From Lachnoclostridium sp. UBA1308 (GTDB lineage Bacteria > Bacillota > Clostridia > Lachnospirales > Lachnospiraceae): a DNA stretch of 64,000 nucleotides. This document shows positions 9,044 to 16,910 of this stretch, in pieces. Below the pieces are notes generated by a model. That model saw only the letters and a program-made list of their open reading frames with translations. It did not search any database and was not told the DNA's origin. Each line of letters begins with the position of its first letter. Position 1 is the stretch's first letter. The DNA lies in the NCBI GenBank assembly GCA_002307215.1, contig DBTU01000049.1:137065-201064 (forward strand), given 5' to 3'. The position numbers and the translations under genes were made by a program.

Positions 9044-10722
9044 TATGGAGTCACCTCTCCTTCTGTAGCTTCCGGAGTCAACTGTGGTGCTGTATTCTGA
9101 CTGTCTGTCGGAGCTGCCACTTCTTCATGGTAATTACACTGTACTGAGAAAGTAACTGTCTTAATCTGCGTCTCAGGATCAATGGTTTCAACCAATCCGT
9201 TGATGGAAACCGAAGTGAAATAAGGAATATTCTGCAGTTGTAACAGGAACTCAGCCGCCTCATCTTTTGTGTTCAAGGTAACATTCAGTATAAGTCCGTC
9301 CTGATTGGAGGACAAAGAACTAATGACAGTATCTGATGGCAGTTCGGATTCCAGATAATTTATGATATCATTCCAATCTTCATTGTAACGGTACACGGAA
9401 GTATCCATTGCTTTCGCCTCTTCCAGCGTCTGAGTGAGGTCCAGATAGTTCTTCTCCAGCGTCTCAACGGGAATAAGTTCAGTAATTCTTGAAGTCAGTT
9501 TGCTGCGGTATTTGGTAGCATCATGATATTCCAGAAAACCGTTTAATACAATCACACCGGATATTATAACTACCAAACCAAGAGCCACAAGACTAAATAC
9601 AAGCGAATTCTTTAGTTTCTGCTTCTCATCTATTTTCACAAAATTAATGCTGGGGATGGCAGCTCCGATACATGCCGTATATGCGCTACTCTTAACACTG
9701 AACAGATGATTGTTCTTTGATATATTTAAGCCCGGAAGACTGTCAATCATCACAAATTCCAGGCCGTTGAATTCATTCTCAAGCAACTGTTTTAAGCCCA
9801 GTATCTTGGTGCCCGTTCCTCCGACATGAACCGTCATGAGCTTAACTTCACGATTCTTCATGTTATAATACTCCAGCACTCGGGCAATATTACCCACCAA
9901 AGGACGTAAGAGCTCCGTTATCCTTCGCTTCAGTTCATAGATCTTCTGCTCTTCCTCACCCTGGATTTTAAATTCCACAATCTCAGCAAAGGAGGAAAAG
10001 ATATTCTCCTTCTCAGCCAAAGCTAACGTGGCTTCTACTTCATCTATCCCACCGTAGAATCCGGAATCTATCAGATTCTGAATCAGAATACCCGTTCCGA
10101 AATTCATATTCCGCTGCAAAGCAAGTACATCATTATCTAGGATTGTAAACATCGTATTTCGTTCATTGATCTGCAGATAAAGATCAATCTTTTGATTTCG
10201 ATTGGCATGAAGCCACTGATAAATGGAATTACCGCTATAGTCTATGGCTGCGATCTTAAAGCCCATCTCAGCTGCCATAATTTCATAGTTTCTGATCAGT
10301 TGATCCGGAGCCGCATATACCATGAGACGGTGCTGCTTTTCTTCTGTATTAGTCTCAATAACATGATACGTCAAGACATGATTTGCGGTATCCATCGGAA
10401 AGATGTTGCCCTTCTCATTCTCTATATATTCTCCGATCAGCTTCTCATTCATGATTGGAATGTTGACCTCACGATTGAATACCTTATTACTCGCCAGCGT
10501 GAAGACAACATCCTTACAGCGAATCCCCGCCTTACCGAGCTGTTCCCTGAAGATTCCCTCATAGGGTACACGGGCTACGATAAAGCCATCCTCTACTGCA
10601 CGAACAGGATTCTTAAATTCCGCACTGTTATACACCTTAGGATGCTTACTGTTATAACTGATCTCACAGAGCCGTGTTTCAAAATCACTAATTTCAATTG
10701 TAACTACTTTATTGACCGACAT
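9043..10722 (-). CDS. PilM-PilN fusion protein
   Basis: 559 residues in one uninterrupted frame, start ATG with GGAGG 4 nt upstream. Residues 1 to about 345 resemble PilM, a cytoplasmic actin/FtsA-fold ATP-binding protein: VVTIEISDFETRLCEIS (phosphate 1 region), IAAIDYSGNSIYQWL, VHVGGTGTKILGLKQLLE (adenosine region, a good match to the GG-x-G-x-x-x-x-G-L motif). A single hydrophobic helix follows at about 370-392 (SLVFSLVALGLVVIISGVIVL), then a PilN-like part with a coiled coil (LEKNYLDLTQTLEEAKAMD), the SYNWNDI-like block YRYNEDWNDIINYLESELPSDTVISSLSS and a ferredoxin-like domain. In most T4P systems PilM and PilN are separate proteins that bind through the PilN N-terminus; here they are covalently joined. 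Ends in a Pro/Glu/Thr tail. Confidence 0.85.
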   Translation of the reverse strand: MSVNKVVTIEISDFETRLCEISYNSKHPKVYNSAEFKNPVRAVEDGFIVARVPYEGIFREQLGKAGIRCKDVVFTLASNKVFNREVNIPIMNEKLIGEYIENEKGNIFPMDTANHVLTYHVIETNTEEKQHRLMVYAAPDQLIRNYEIMAAEMGFKIAAIDYSGNSIYQWLHANRNQKIDLYLQINERNTMFTILDNDVLALQRNMNFGTGILIQNLIDSGFYGGIDEVEATLALAEKENIFSSFAEIVEFKIQGEEEQKIYELKRRITELLRPLVGNIARVLEYYNMKNREVKLMTVHVGGTGTKILGLKQLLENEFNGLEFVMIDSLPGLNISKNNHLFSVKSSAYTACIGAAIPSINFVKIDEKQKLKNSLVFSLVALGLVVIISGVIVLNGFLEYHDATKYRSKLTSRITELIPVETLEKNYLDLTQTLEEAKAMDTSVYRYNEDWNDIINYLESELPSDTVISSLSSNQDGLILNVTLNTKDEAAEFLLQLQNIPYFTSVSINGLVETIDPETQIKTVTFSVQCNYHEEVAAPTDSQNTAPQLTPEATEGEVTP

Positions 10723-10784
10723 AAAATCCTCCGTAGTTTATTCTTTATTCCAAAAATCGCTTTCCGGCTGTCAACGCAATGCAC

Positions 10785-10821
10785 AGTTTCAAGAATGCAG
10801 AGCTTCTGTACTCTTGAAACT
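10785..10821. repeat. Inverted repeat in the pilD-pilM gap
   Basis: AGTTTCAAGA at 10785-10794 and its exact reverse complement TCTTGAAACT at 10812-10821 enclose 17 bases. A second small palindrome, GAGCAA-A-TTGCTC, lies about 10 bases further at 10832-10844, and ATGCAT occurs on both sides of it. The region between pilD (start of the preceding gene's stop at 10884) and pilM-N (start 10722) is 161 bp. There is no T-run, so it is not an intrinsic terminator; an mRNA processing or stability hairpin within the T4P transcript is possible. Confidence 0.5.
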
Positions 10822-10883
10822 ATGCATGACTGAGCAAATTGCTCGGATATGCATAGATATTATATCTCATATTATATTTCCTT

Positions 10884-11636
10884 TCACAGGAATAGAGTCA
10901 GGTACCATCCAACCAGCTTCTCACCAAACCAGATTGCTGTTACAATTCCCATAGCCAGATAAGGACCAAATGCAAGCACATGCCCTTCCTTCGTAAGCTT
11001 CATTCGGGTAATGTGAATTACACAGCCATACAAGCACCCTACGAAAAGAGAAAGAAGTACCGGCTTCCAGCCGAGCAATAGTCCGGCTGCTGCCATCAGC
11101 TTAATGTCCCCTCCTCCCATACCCCTTCCGGAGGTCAGAAGAAAAAGAATGAGTAACATACCACTCACTGCACCTGCACCGAGGAGACAGGTTAACCAGT
11201 TCTGCGGCTGCAGTAGTAGTCTTGTCCCTGCCAGTATTGTCAGGCAAAGAGTCAGAGAAATCGGTATCTCATAAGTCCTGAAATCAATCACACTGATTAC
11301 CAGTAGGACTGATACCACAGCACATAGCAATACCGTGTCCCAGGAGAAGGAGCAAAACCAAAAGGTAAGGACCCATAGCAGTCCATTGCCAGCCTCCACC
11401 AGGGGGTACTGAATAGAAATCGGTTGCTTACATTGTCTGCATTTGCCATGTAGGAGTAGGTATGAGAATAGTGGGATCAGATCAAACCACCGCAGGCGGT
11501 AACCGCACTGCAGACAGTGGGACCGATCCGTCACTATACTCTCACCCTTGGGAATACGCAGGATACAAACATTTAAAAAACTTCCGATGACTGTTCCATA
11601 TAGAAAGATTATTAAGTAAATTAAAGTTGTTTTCAT
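10884..11636 (-). CDS. pilD: Type IV prepilin peptidase / N-methyltransferase
   Basis: 250 residues, an A24-family aspartic membrane protease that cleaves the prepilin leaders encoded around it and methylates the new N-terminus. Features: GTVIGSFLNVCILRIPKGESIV N-terminal block; a cytoplasmic zinc-binding loop with CxxC pairs at C41/C44 and C66/C69; SIQYPLVEAGNGLLW; catalytic Asp118 in IDFRTYEIP and Asp177 in the GMGGGDIKLMAA motif (GxGD). About eight hydrophobic segments. Both catalytic aspartates and all four cysteines are present, so the enzyme should have both activities. The ribosome site is weak (AAGG 11 nt upstream). Lies directly after the major pilin gene. Confidence 0.95.
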   Translation of the reverse strand: MKTTLIYLIIFLYGTVIGSFLNVCILRIPKGESIVTDRSHCLQCGYRLRWFDLIPLFSYLLLHGKCRQCKQPISIQYPLVEAGNGLLWVLTFWFCSFSWDTVLLCAVVSVLLVISVIDFRTYEIPISLTLCLTILAGTRLLLQPQNWLTCLLGAGAVSGMLLILFLLTSGRGMGGGDIKLMAAAGLLLGWKPVLLSLFVGCLYGCVIHITRMKLTKEGHVLAFGPYLAMGIVTAIWFGEKLVGWYLTLFL

Positions 11637-11679
11637 TTGTTATAGTTACCTTATTCCGGATTTTAGCTCCTACTTAGTA

Positions 11680-12132
11680 TTAATCCATGGTAGAAGTAGG
11701 TGTAGTGCCCTTAGATACAATTAAAGTAGTTGCATTAATTACAATAGTATAGGATCCACCAGATACTTTAGCTCTTTGTGTTTTATAAGTTGTTCCAAGG
11801 TATGACTGTAACTCTGTATCAAGAGCAGTAACTCCAGCTCCTGCAGGAAGAATGGTAATATCTGCACCCGATGTAATAGTAATTGTTATATCAGCCGCCT
11901 GAGTCTTAATTGCTGAAGCAACAGTATCCTTTGTTACTGCTAAATTAACACTTGAAACCATTGACTCGTAAGTTGTAACATCTGTAGATTTTTTTGAATT
12001 TCCTACCCATTTCATTACCTGCGGAGCCAGTGCTGCTGCAAGAATTGCCATTATCAGTATTACTACAATTAATTCCACAAGCGTAAAACCCTTGTCGCTC
12101 TTTTTCATCATTTTCTTCATCATTTTTTTCAT
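11680..12132 (-). CDS. pilA: Major type IV pilin
   Basis: 150-residue prepilin. The start is the ATG at 12132, preceded by AAAGGAG 7 nt away; the longer frame from 12210 has no ribosome site. The leader is strongly basic (MKKMMKKMMKKSDKG), cleaved after Gly15, giving FTLVELIVVILIMAILAAALAPQVMKWV with Glu at +5 (residue 20), the classical T4a-type N-terminal helix. The short, Thr/Ala-rich head (ADITITITSGADITILPAG...SGGSYTIVINATTLIVSKG) lacks cysteines, as in Clostridium PilA1-type pilins. Its position after pilC, its small size and its strong ribosome site suggest it is the main filament subunit. The 111-bp gap before it could hold an extra promoter, but I see no clear one. Confidence 0.9.
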   Translation of the reverse strand: MKKMMKKMMKKSDKGFTLVELIVVILIMAILAAALAPQVMKWVGNSKKSTDVTTYESMVSSVNLAVTKDTVASAIKTQAADITITITSGADITILPAGAGVTALDTELQSYLGTTYKTQRAKVSGGSYTIVINATTLIVSKGTTPTSTMD

Positions 12133-12243
12133 ATTTTTTCTCCTTTTATTATGTTCTATTTTGTCTATGTTAAATCCTCCGGCCCCGGTATCCCACATCT
12201 CCACCGACATCCCTCAGATCTATCACCGTTAATAAGTAATAGC

Positions 12244-13458
12244 TTACATGTTACCCAAATTACTATACATACTGATCATTGGCTGATACATTGCAAGTAC
12301 CAAGCCTCCGATGATTACTCCCAGAATCACGATGATGACCGGCTGCAATAGTTCCGCAAGGCTTTCCGCCGCAAGCTCTGTCTCCTCTTCGTAATAATCT
12401 GCTACCTTATCCAGCATTCCTTCCATATTACCGGTATTTTCACCGATGGCTAACATATTATAGACCAGCGACGGAAACAGCTGGGACTTTCGGATCGGCA
12501 CCGATAGCGGGATGCCCTGTTCCACTTCCTCTTTTGCCTTAAGCATCGCCCTATTGAACAATATGTTACTCATCGTCCTAGACGTAATTTCAATCGCAGA
12601 GGTGATTGGGATACCGGCTGATACCAATGTACTTAACGTTCTGGCAAACTTGGCAGAATAGCTTTTCACACTGAGTTTCCCAAATATTGGTATTTTTATG
12701 GCCAAGGTTCCGAAGAATACTTTTCCATTCTCAGTCGTTGCAAAGTATCGTATTATTATTACAAGAGCTATAACAACTGCCAGAAGAATGAACCCCCTTT
12801 TAAGCAGTAGATCACTAAATCCAACCACCATACGGGTTGATAACGGAAGCTGCGCGCCCATATCCTCGAACATGGAAGCAAATTTAGGTACAACAGCCAC
12901 AGACATCGCAATGGTAACTGCAAGTGCCACAAATATCATGACAATCGGATAAATCATTGCTTTCTTGATCAGTCCGGCAAGCTTGGCGGATTTCTCAAAC
13001 TGCCTACCCATCCGGCTTATCGCCATATCCAGATTACCGGAGGCTTCTCCTGCCTCCACCATATTAACTAACATGGAAGGGAATACCTTTGCGTTTTTCT
13101 TCATCGCCTCGGTTAGTGTCATTCCCTGTTGAACCCGCTCTCTGGTATCATTGATGGCCTTCTTCAAGCTCCTGTTCGGTGTCTGGTCGCCCATCATACG
13201 AAGAGCTTCCACCACCGGAACACCGGCGTTGATGATACTGGTAAACTGCCGGCAGAAGATACTCAAATCTCGAGATTTAACTTTATTATCAAAGCCAAAG
13301 CTGATATCCTTCTCCAGAAGACCCTGTTCCTTCACACTGATCGGCGTCATGCCGTCCGTCTTTAATTTAGATCTGGCGGCGTTAATGTTCTCTGCCTGAA
13401 TACTCCCTTTGACATTTCTACCGTCTTTTTGTACTGCAATGTACGAAAAATCTCCCAT
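12244..13458 (-). CDS. pilC: T4P inner-membrane platform protein
   Basis: 404 residues, the normal length for PilC/GspF. Begins MGDFSYIAVQKDGRNVKGSIQAEN, the usual N-terminal domain that meets the ATPase ring. Two tandem GspF domains follow: residues ~68-190 (FCRQFTSIINAGVPVVEALRMM...MVNMVEAGEASGNLD) and ~270-395 (FARTLSTLVSAGIPITSAIEI...VYNMLAIGENTGNMEGML), each with the conserved GE-x-[ST]-GN turn. Three hydrophobic helices (about 168-190, 218-240 and 370-393). It connects PilB/PilT motor activity to pilin extraction from the membrane. GGAG lies 8 nt before the ATG; the gene follows pilT by 15 bp. Confidence 0.95.
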   Translation of the reverse strand: MGDFSYIAVQKDGRNVKGSIQAENINAARSKLKTDGMTPISVKEQGLLEKDISFGFDNKVKSRDLSIFCRQFTSIINAGVPVVEALRMMGDQTPNRSLKKAINDTRERVQQGMTLTEAMKKNAKVFPSMLVNMVEAGEASGNLDMAISRMGRQFEKSAKLAGLIKKAMIYPIVMIFVALAVTIAMSVAVVPKFASMFEDMGAQLPLSTRMVVGFSDLLLKRGFILLAVVIALVIIIRYFATTENGKVFFGTLAIKIPIFGKLSVKSYSAKFARTLSTLVSAGIPITSAIEITSRTMSNILFNRAMLKAKEEVEQGIPLSVPIRKSQLFPSLVYNMLAIGENTGNMEGMLDKVADYYEEETELAAESLAELLQPVIIVILGVIIGGLVLAMYQPMISMYSNLGNM

Positions 13459-13473
13459 TGATTTTCTCCTCTA

Positions 13474-14550
13474 CTATCCGTATAATCTTGCAGCGAAGGA
13501 ATTCGGATCTTGAGCATAACCTATTGCCTGGTCGCGGTCGATGTGGCGGTTCATATATAGCTCATAAATAGCATCATCCATGGTCTGCATACCGATCTTA
13601 CGATTGGTCTGTATCGTAGTTGTTATCTGATGTGTCTTCATTTCGCGGATCATATTGCGGATAGCAGGTGTGGACAGCATCACTTCAAAAGCTGCTTTTC
13701 TCCCTGTTCCGCCATTCGTCGGTAATAGCTGCTGGGAAATGACTCCTTCTAATACCAATGCCAACTGACTTCGTATCTGCGTCTGCTGATAGGGTGGAAA
13801 TACATCAATGATACGGTCAATTGTACTTGCCGCACCTATGGTATGTAGTGTAGAGAATACCAGATGTCCGGTCTCAGCTGCCGTAATCGCGATTGATATG
13901 GTGTCCAGATCTCTCATCTCACCGACCAAAATAACATCCGGATCCTCACGAAGTGCGGCAGTCAGTGCTTTACCAAAGCTTTTGGTATCTGTTCCTATTT
14001 CCCTCTGATTAACCATAGACTTGGCATGGGAATGAAGGTATTCGCAGGGATCTTCCAGTGTTATAATATGATACTTGTACTGTAAGTTAATCTGATTGAT
14101 TAAGGAAGCTAGGGTGGTTGATTTACCACTTCCGGTAGGTCCTGTCACGAGAACAAGTCCTCTCTTTTTATGAATCAGGTTGATGACCGCTTCCGGAATT
14201 CCGAGTTCCTGTGGAGTTGGTATCGTCTCCCCGATAAGTCGTATGGTCACTGCTGCAGATCCTCTCTGATGATATGCATTGACCCGGTATCTTCCTACCC
14301 TCGGTATAGAATAGGAGAAATCAACTTCTCCCTCCTCCTCAAACTTCGCCGTTAATATCGGTGGTATCAAGGAATATGCAAGTTCACTGACATCCTCCGG
14401 TTTCAGCATTGGTAGGTCAAGGCTTTTCAAATCTCCATTGACTCTGACCTTCGGTGGTATGCCGACGGTCAGATGCAGATCCGATGCATTCATCTGAGCC
14501 GCCGTTTCCAAAAGCAGATTGATTTTTTCCTTATTTATTTCTGTTGCCAT
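13474..14550 (-). CDS. pilT: Twitching motility / pilus retraction ATPase
   Basis: 358 residues. The ATG at 14550 is chosen because GGAAGGGG precedes it; an upstream in-frame start at 14589 would overlap less well with the family. Motifs: PAS-like N-terminal domain (ASDLHLTVGIPPKVRVNG), Walker A GPTGSGKST (about 134-142), Walker B region DPDVILVGEMRD, His box TGHLVFSTLHT, and AIRNMIRE near 295, a good match to the PilT signature AIRNLIRE that distinguishes retraction ATPases from PilB. The hexamer powers pilus depolymerisation, so this organism should have dynamic, retractable pili. It follows pilB by 46 bp. Confidence 0.95.
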   Translation of the reverse strand: MATEINKEKINLLLETAAQMNASDLHLTVGIPPKVRVNGDLKSLDLPMLKPEDVSELAYSLIPPILTAKFEEEGEVDFSYSIPRVGRYRVNAYHQRGSAAVTIRLIGETIPTPQELGIPEAVINLIHKKRGLVLVTGPTGSGKSTTLASLINQINLQYKYHIITLEDPCEYLHSHAKSMVNQREIGTDTKSFGKALTAALREDPDVILVGEMRDLDTISIAITAAETGHLVFSTLHTIGAASTIDRIIDVFPPYQQTQIRSQLALVLEGVISQQLLPTNGGTGRKAAFEVMLSTPAIRNMIREMKTHQITTTIQTNRKIGMQTMDDAIYELYMNRHIDRDQAIGYAQDPNSFAARLYG

Positions 14551-14596
14551 ATCTATTTTCCCCTTCCCGAGATACGACTCGGTTCCCACGTATTAT

Positions 14597-16306
14597 TTAT
14601 ACTTTTTCATCCTCGTTTTCCGAGTATACGATTCGCTTCATCTCTTCTATCGAGGTAATTCCTGAGATTACCTGTGAAAGTATCGCTTCCCTCATGGTCA
14701 GCATTCCATCCTCGATTGCAATTTTTTGAATCTCATCTGCACTTCCCTTGATGGATATCACATTCCGGATCTTACTGCTGATTGGCATAATCTCATAGAT
14801 ACCGATTCTCCCCCTGTATCCGGTCTCATTACAAGCAGCACAGCCATGTGGTTCATAAATGTCGTAATCTTTGTGTAAATCCAGTCCAAACATTCTCTTC
14901 TCTCGGTCTGTCAGCTTTCGCATTGTCTTACAGCTACAGAGTCTTCTTACAAGACGCTGGGCTATTACACCTACAACTGAATCTGCAATCAGGTAGGGCT
15001 CAACTCCCATATCGGCAAGACGGGTAATGGATGATGCAGCGCTATTGGTATGTAGGGTACTTACAACCAGATGCCCGGTAATTGATGCCGTTACTGCAAT
15101 TCTGGCGGTCTCCTCATCTCGTATCTCACCGATCATTATGATATCCGGATCCTGACGAAGTATAGAACGCAAGGAAGAGGCAAAGGTAAGATCCGCCTTC
15201 GGATTCACCTGTACCTGGTTAATGCCATCAAGATTTGCTTCCACCGGATCTTCAACCGTGATGATATTAACATCTTCTTTGTTAAGTTCGCTGAGAGCCG
15301 TATATAGGGTTGTGGATTTACCGCTACCTGTTGGTCCGGTAACCAAGATAATTCCATTCGGATTAGCAAATATCTGATTGAATTTATTTAACTCCTCCTC
15401 AGAAAAACCAAGCTGCCTCTTATCACGGGTCAAATTCTGTTTGGAGGTAAGACGCATTACGACCTTCTCACCAAATACGGTTGGAAGAATGGATACTCGG
15501 ATATCATATTCCTGACGGTCCACCTGATGGGTAATACGTCCATCCTGAGGTTTTCTCTTTTCTGAGATATCCATACCGCCGATAATCTTAATTCTGGTGA
15601 TTATGGCTGATAACAGGTTTATCTGATAGCTTCCCACATTCTGCAGAACACCATCGATACGGTAACGGACCCTGATCTTCGTTTCCAAAGACTCAATATG
15701 GATATCACTGGCTCTCTGACGAACGGCCTGCTCAATAATCTTTTTGATCAAAACTACGATTGGTGCATTTTCAACCGCATCATTCGTTAGCTCCTCGTCT
15801 AGGTCCTCCGCTTCACTTTGTTCTTGAGAGAACTTCTCGGCAACCGCCTGGTTCGCCGCACTACCGTAATATTTATCGATACATGCGAGTATCTCTCCCG
15901 GCGTGGCAATTACCGGAGTAATCTGCATTCCGGTTACGACAGAAATATCATCCATTGCTATAATATCCAAAGGATCAGCCATTGCCACCCTAAGATATTT
16001 AGAGTCGAAAGAATCAAATTCAAAGGGCATAATAACATGCTTCGTCAGTACGCTGATATCTGTTATCATATTAAGAATTTCAATCGGTATCTTATGGGAA
16101 GAAAGCTCCACCATATCAAGACCCATCTGTTTTTGTAATGTGTGAGCAATCTGATGCTCCGTTGCATACCCCATCTCAATTAGGAGAGTACCAATCTTTT
16201 GCTTGGTGCCCTTCTGCTTTACCAATGCATCAGCCAACTGCTTCTCTGTGATGACGGTTTCTGTTAGAAGCATATCACCAATTCTTTTCTTTTCTCTGAC
16301 AAACAT
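14597..16306 (-). CDS. pilB: T4P extension ATPase
   Basis: 569 residues, full length for PilB/GspE. N-terminal MshEN-type domain (about 1-145: RIGDMLLTETVITEKQLADAL ... IGTLLIEMGYATEHQIA), which in some relatives binds c-di-GMP; then the N2 domain (ASDIHIE near 203), Walker A GPTGSGKST (about 323-331), Walker B QDPDIIMIGEIRD and His box ITGHLVVSTLHTN. A zinc site is formed by CSC near 454 and CAAC near 491, as in PilB. GGAGG is 9 nt upstream of the ATG. It is the first gene of the operon and drives pilus assembly. Because MshEN domains can sense c-di-GMP, the GGDEF protein at 47.8 kb is a possible partner signal (inference). Confidence 0.95.
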   Translation of the reverse strand: MFVREKKRIGDMLLTETVITEKQLADALVKQKGTKQKIGTLLIEMGYATEHQIAHTLQKQMGLDMVELSSHKIPIEILNMITDISVLTKHVIMPFEFDSFDSKYLRVAMADPLDIIAMDDISVVTGMQITPVIATPGEILACIDKYYGSAANQAVAEKFSQEQSEAEDLDEELTNDAVENAPIVVLIKKIIEQAVRQRASDIHIESLETKIRVRYRIDGVLQNVGSYQINLLSAIITRIKIIGGMDISEKRKPQDGRITHQVDRQEYDIRVSILPTVFGEKVVMRLTSKQNLTRDKRQLGFSEEELNKFNQIFANPNGIILVTGPTGSGKSTTLYTALSELNKEDVNIITVEDPVEANLDGINQVQVNPKADLTFASSLRSILRQDPDIIMIGEIRDEETARIAVTASITGHLVVSTLHTNSAASSITRLADMGVEPYLIADSVVGVIAQRLVRRLCSCKTMRKLTDREKRMFGLDLHKDYDIYEPHGCAACNETGYRGRIGIYEIMPISSKIRNVISIKGSADEIQKIAIEDGMLTMREAILSQVISGITSIEEMKRIVYSENEDEKV

Positions 16307-16441
16307 CCGAATTCATCCTCCGTCAATACTCCAGTAAATGTTGCACTAAATGCTACAATATAACTTTATCATTCATATATTTATCAAATCTAAGTGTTTT
16401 ACAATTGAAATCAACGTATAGGACATATATCCTATATATCA

Positions 16442-16475
16442 ATAATAAATCCATTGACAGCCTTTGTCAATGGAT
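16442..16475 (-). promoter_or_regulatory. T4P operon promoter with overlapping palindrome
   Basis: On the minus strand TTGACA (16465-16470), a 17-bp spacer and TATTAT (16442-16447) form a near-consensus housekeeping promoter pointing at pilB, predicting transcription from about 16435 and a leader of about 130 nt. A perfect 11-bp inverted repeat, ATCCATTGACA / TGTCAATGGAT with a 5-base centre, occupies 16449-16475 and covers the -35 and most of the spacer. That arrangement is typical of a repressor operator. No gene for the regulator is adjacent, and no c-di-GMP riboswitch is visible in the leader. Confidence 0.7.
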
Positions 16476-16581
16476 GCCAAAATATTTCATATTTTTTTGC
16501 ATTAAAACACACAAATATATTATTTTATATCAATACATGGTAAATATATTATAAATTCCCTATATGTTTCTGCTAATTTCT

Positions 16582-16607
16582 ATCAATATCTGCTAATTTA
16601 TATTGAT
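16582..16607. repeat. 8-bp inverted repeat upstream of T4P promoter
   Basis: ATCAATAT (16582-16589) and ATATTGAT (16600-16607) are exact inverted copies with a 10-base centre. The phrase TCTGCTAATTT occurs twice, once just before and once inside this structure (16569-16599). It lies about 110 bp upstream of the pilB -35 box in the 604-bp divergent gap, where an activator site would be reasonable. Confidence 0.5.
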
Positions 16608-16651
16608 CATGGTAATGGATAGTGACGCGCTCATAGAAAACAAAACTCTGA

Positions 16652-16699
16652 AATCAAAATAAACAAATAATGTAATCAAAATAAACAAATAATGTAATC
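16652..16699. repeat. 22-bp tandem repeat, about 2.2 copies
   Basis: Two exact, head-to-tail 22-bp units at 16652-16673 and 16674-16695, each beginning AATCAAAATAAAC, followed by the first few bases of a third. AT-rich, in the gap between the divergent pilB and ABC-F promoters and directly next to the partial dispersed repeat at 16704. Confidence 0.85.
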
Positions 16700-16703
16700 A
16701 ATA

Positions 16704-16777
16704 GTTACCGTTCAGCCTTCAAAGAGATGTATCCGGATTTATAAAAATGATTTCCATATAGGAATATTTGCAATCGT
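16704..16777 (+). repeat. Partial copy of the GTTACAG..CAGCC dispersed repeat
   Basis: Starts GTTACCGTTCAGCC and aligns over about 74 bases, with roughly 80% identity by eye, to the reverse complement of the element at 60282-60445. Shared blocks include CAGCCTTC, TATCCGGA, an A-run, GATTT and CATATAGGA, then TTGCA. Similarity fades after about 16777, so the far end is lost or diverged. It ends about 45 bp before the ABC-F promoter. Confidence 0.7.
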
Positions 16778-16819
16778 CGGTTCTTTAGCTCTGTTCTTTG
16801 GATCTGTTCAAATAATAAA

Positions 16820-16848
16820 TTGATTTTATTAACTCTTTCCTGTAAAAT
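16820..16848 (+). promoter_or_regulatory. Promoter of ABC-F gene
   Basis: TTGATT (16820-16825), 17-bp spacer, TAAAAT (16843-16848) on the plus strand. Predicted leader about 55 nt, followed by AAGGAG and the ATG at 16911. The short leader leaves no room for the peptide-attenuator typical of inducible antibiotic-resistance ABC-F genes. Confidence 0.65.
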
Positions 16849-16910
16849 GATATACCGTAGTACAAAAACGTCACATAAAACAACATTTATAATATAAGGA
16901 GTTTTTATCA

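Noticed and set aside
16307..16435. c-di-GMP riboswitch in the pilB leader
   Set aside because: No conserved GGTGACGCAAAGCC-like or class II core is visible on either strand; the ~130-nt leader looks unstructured.
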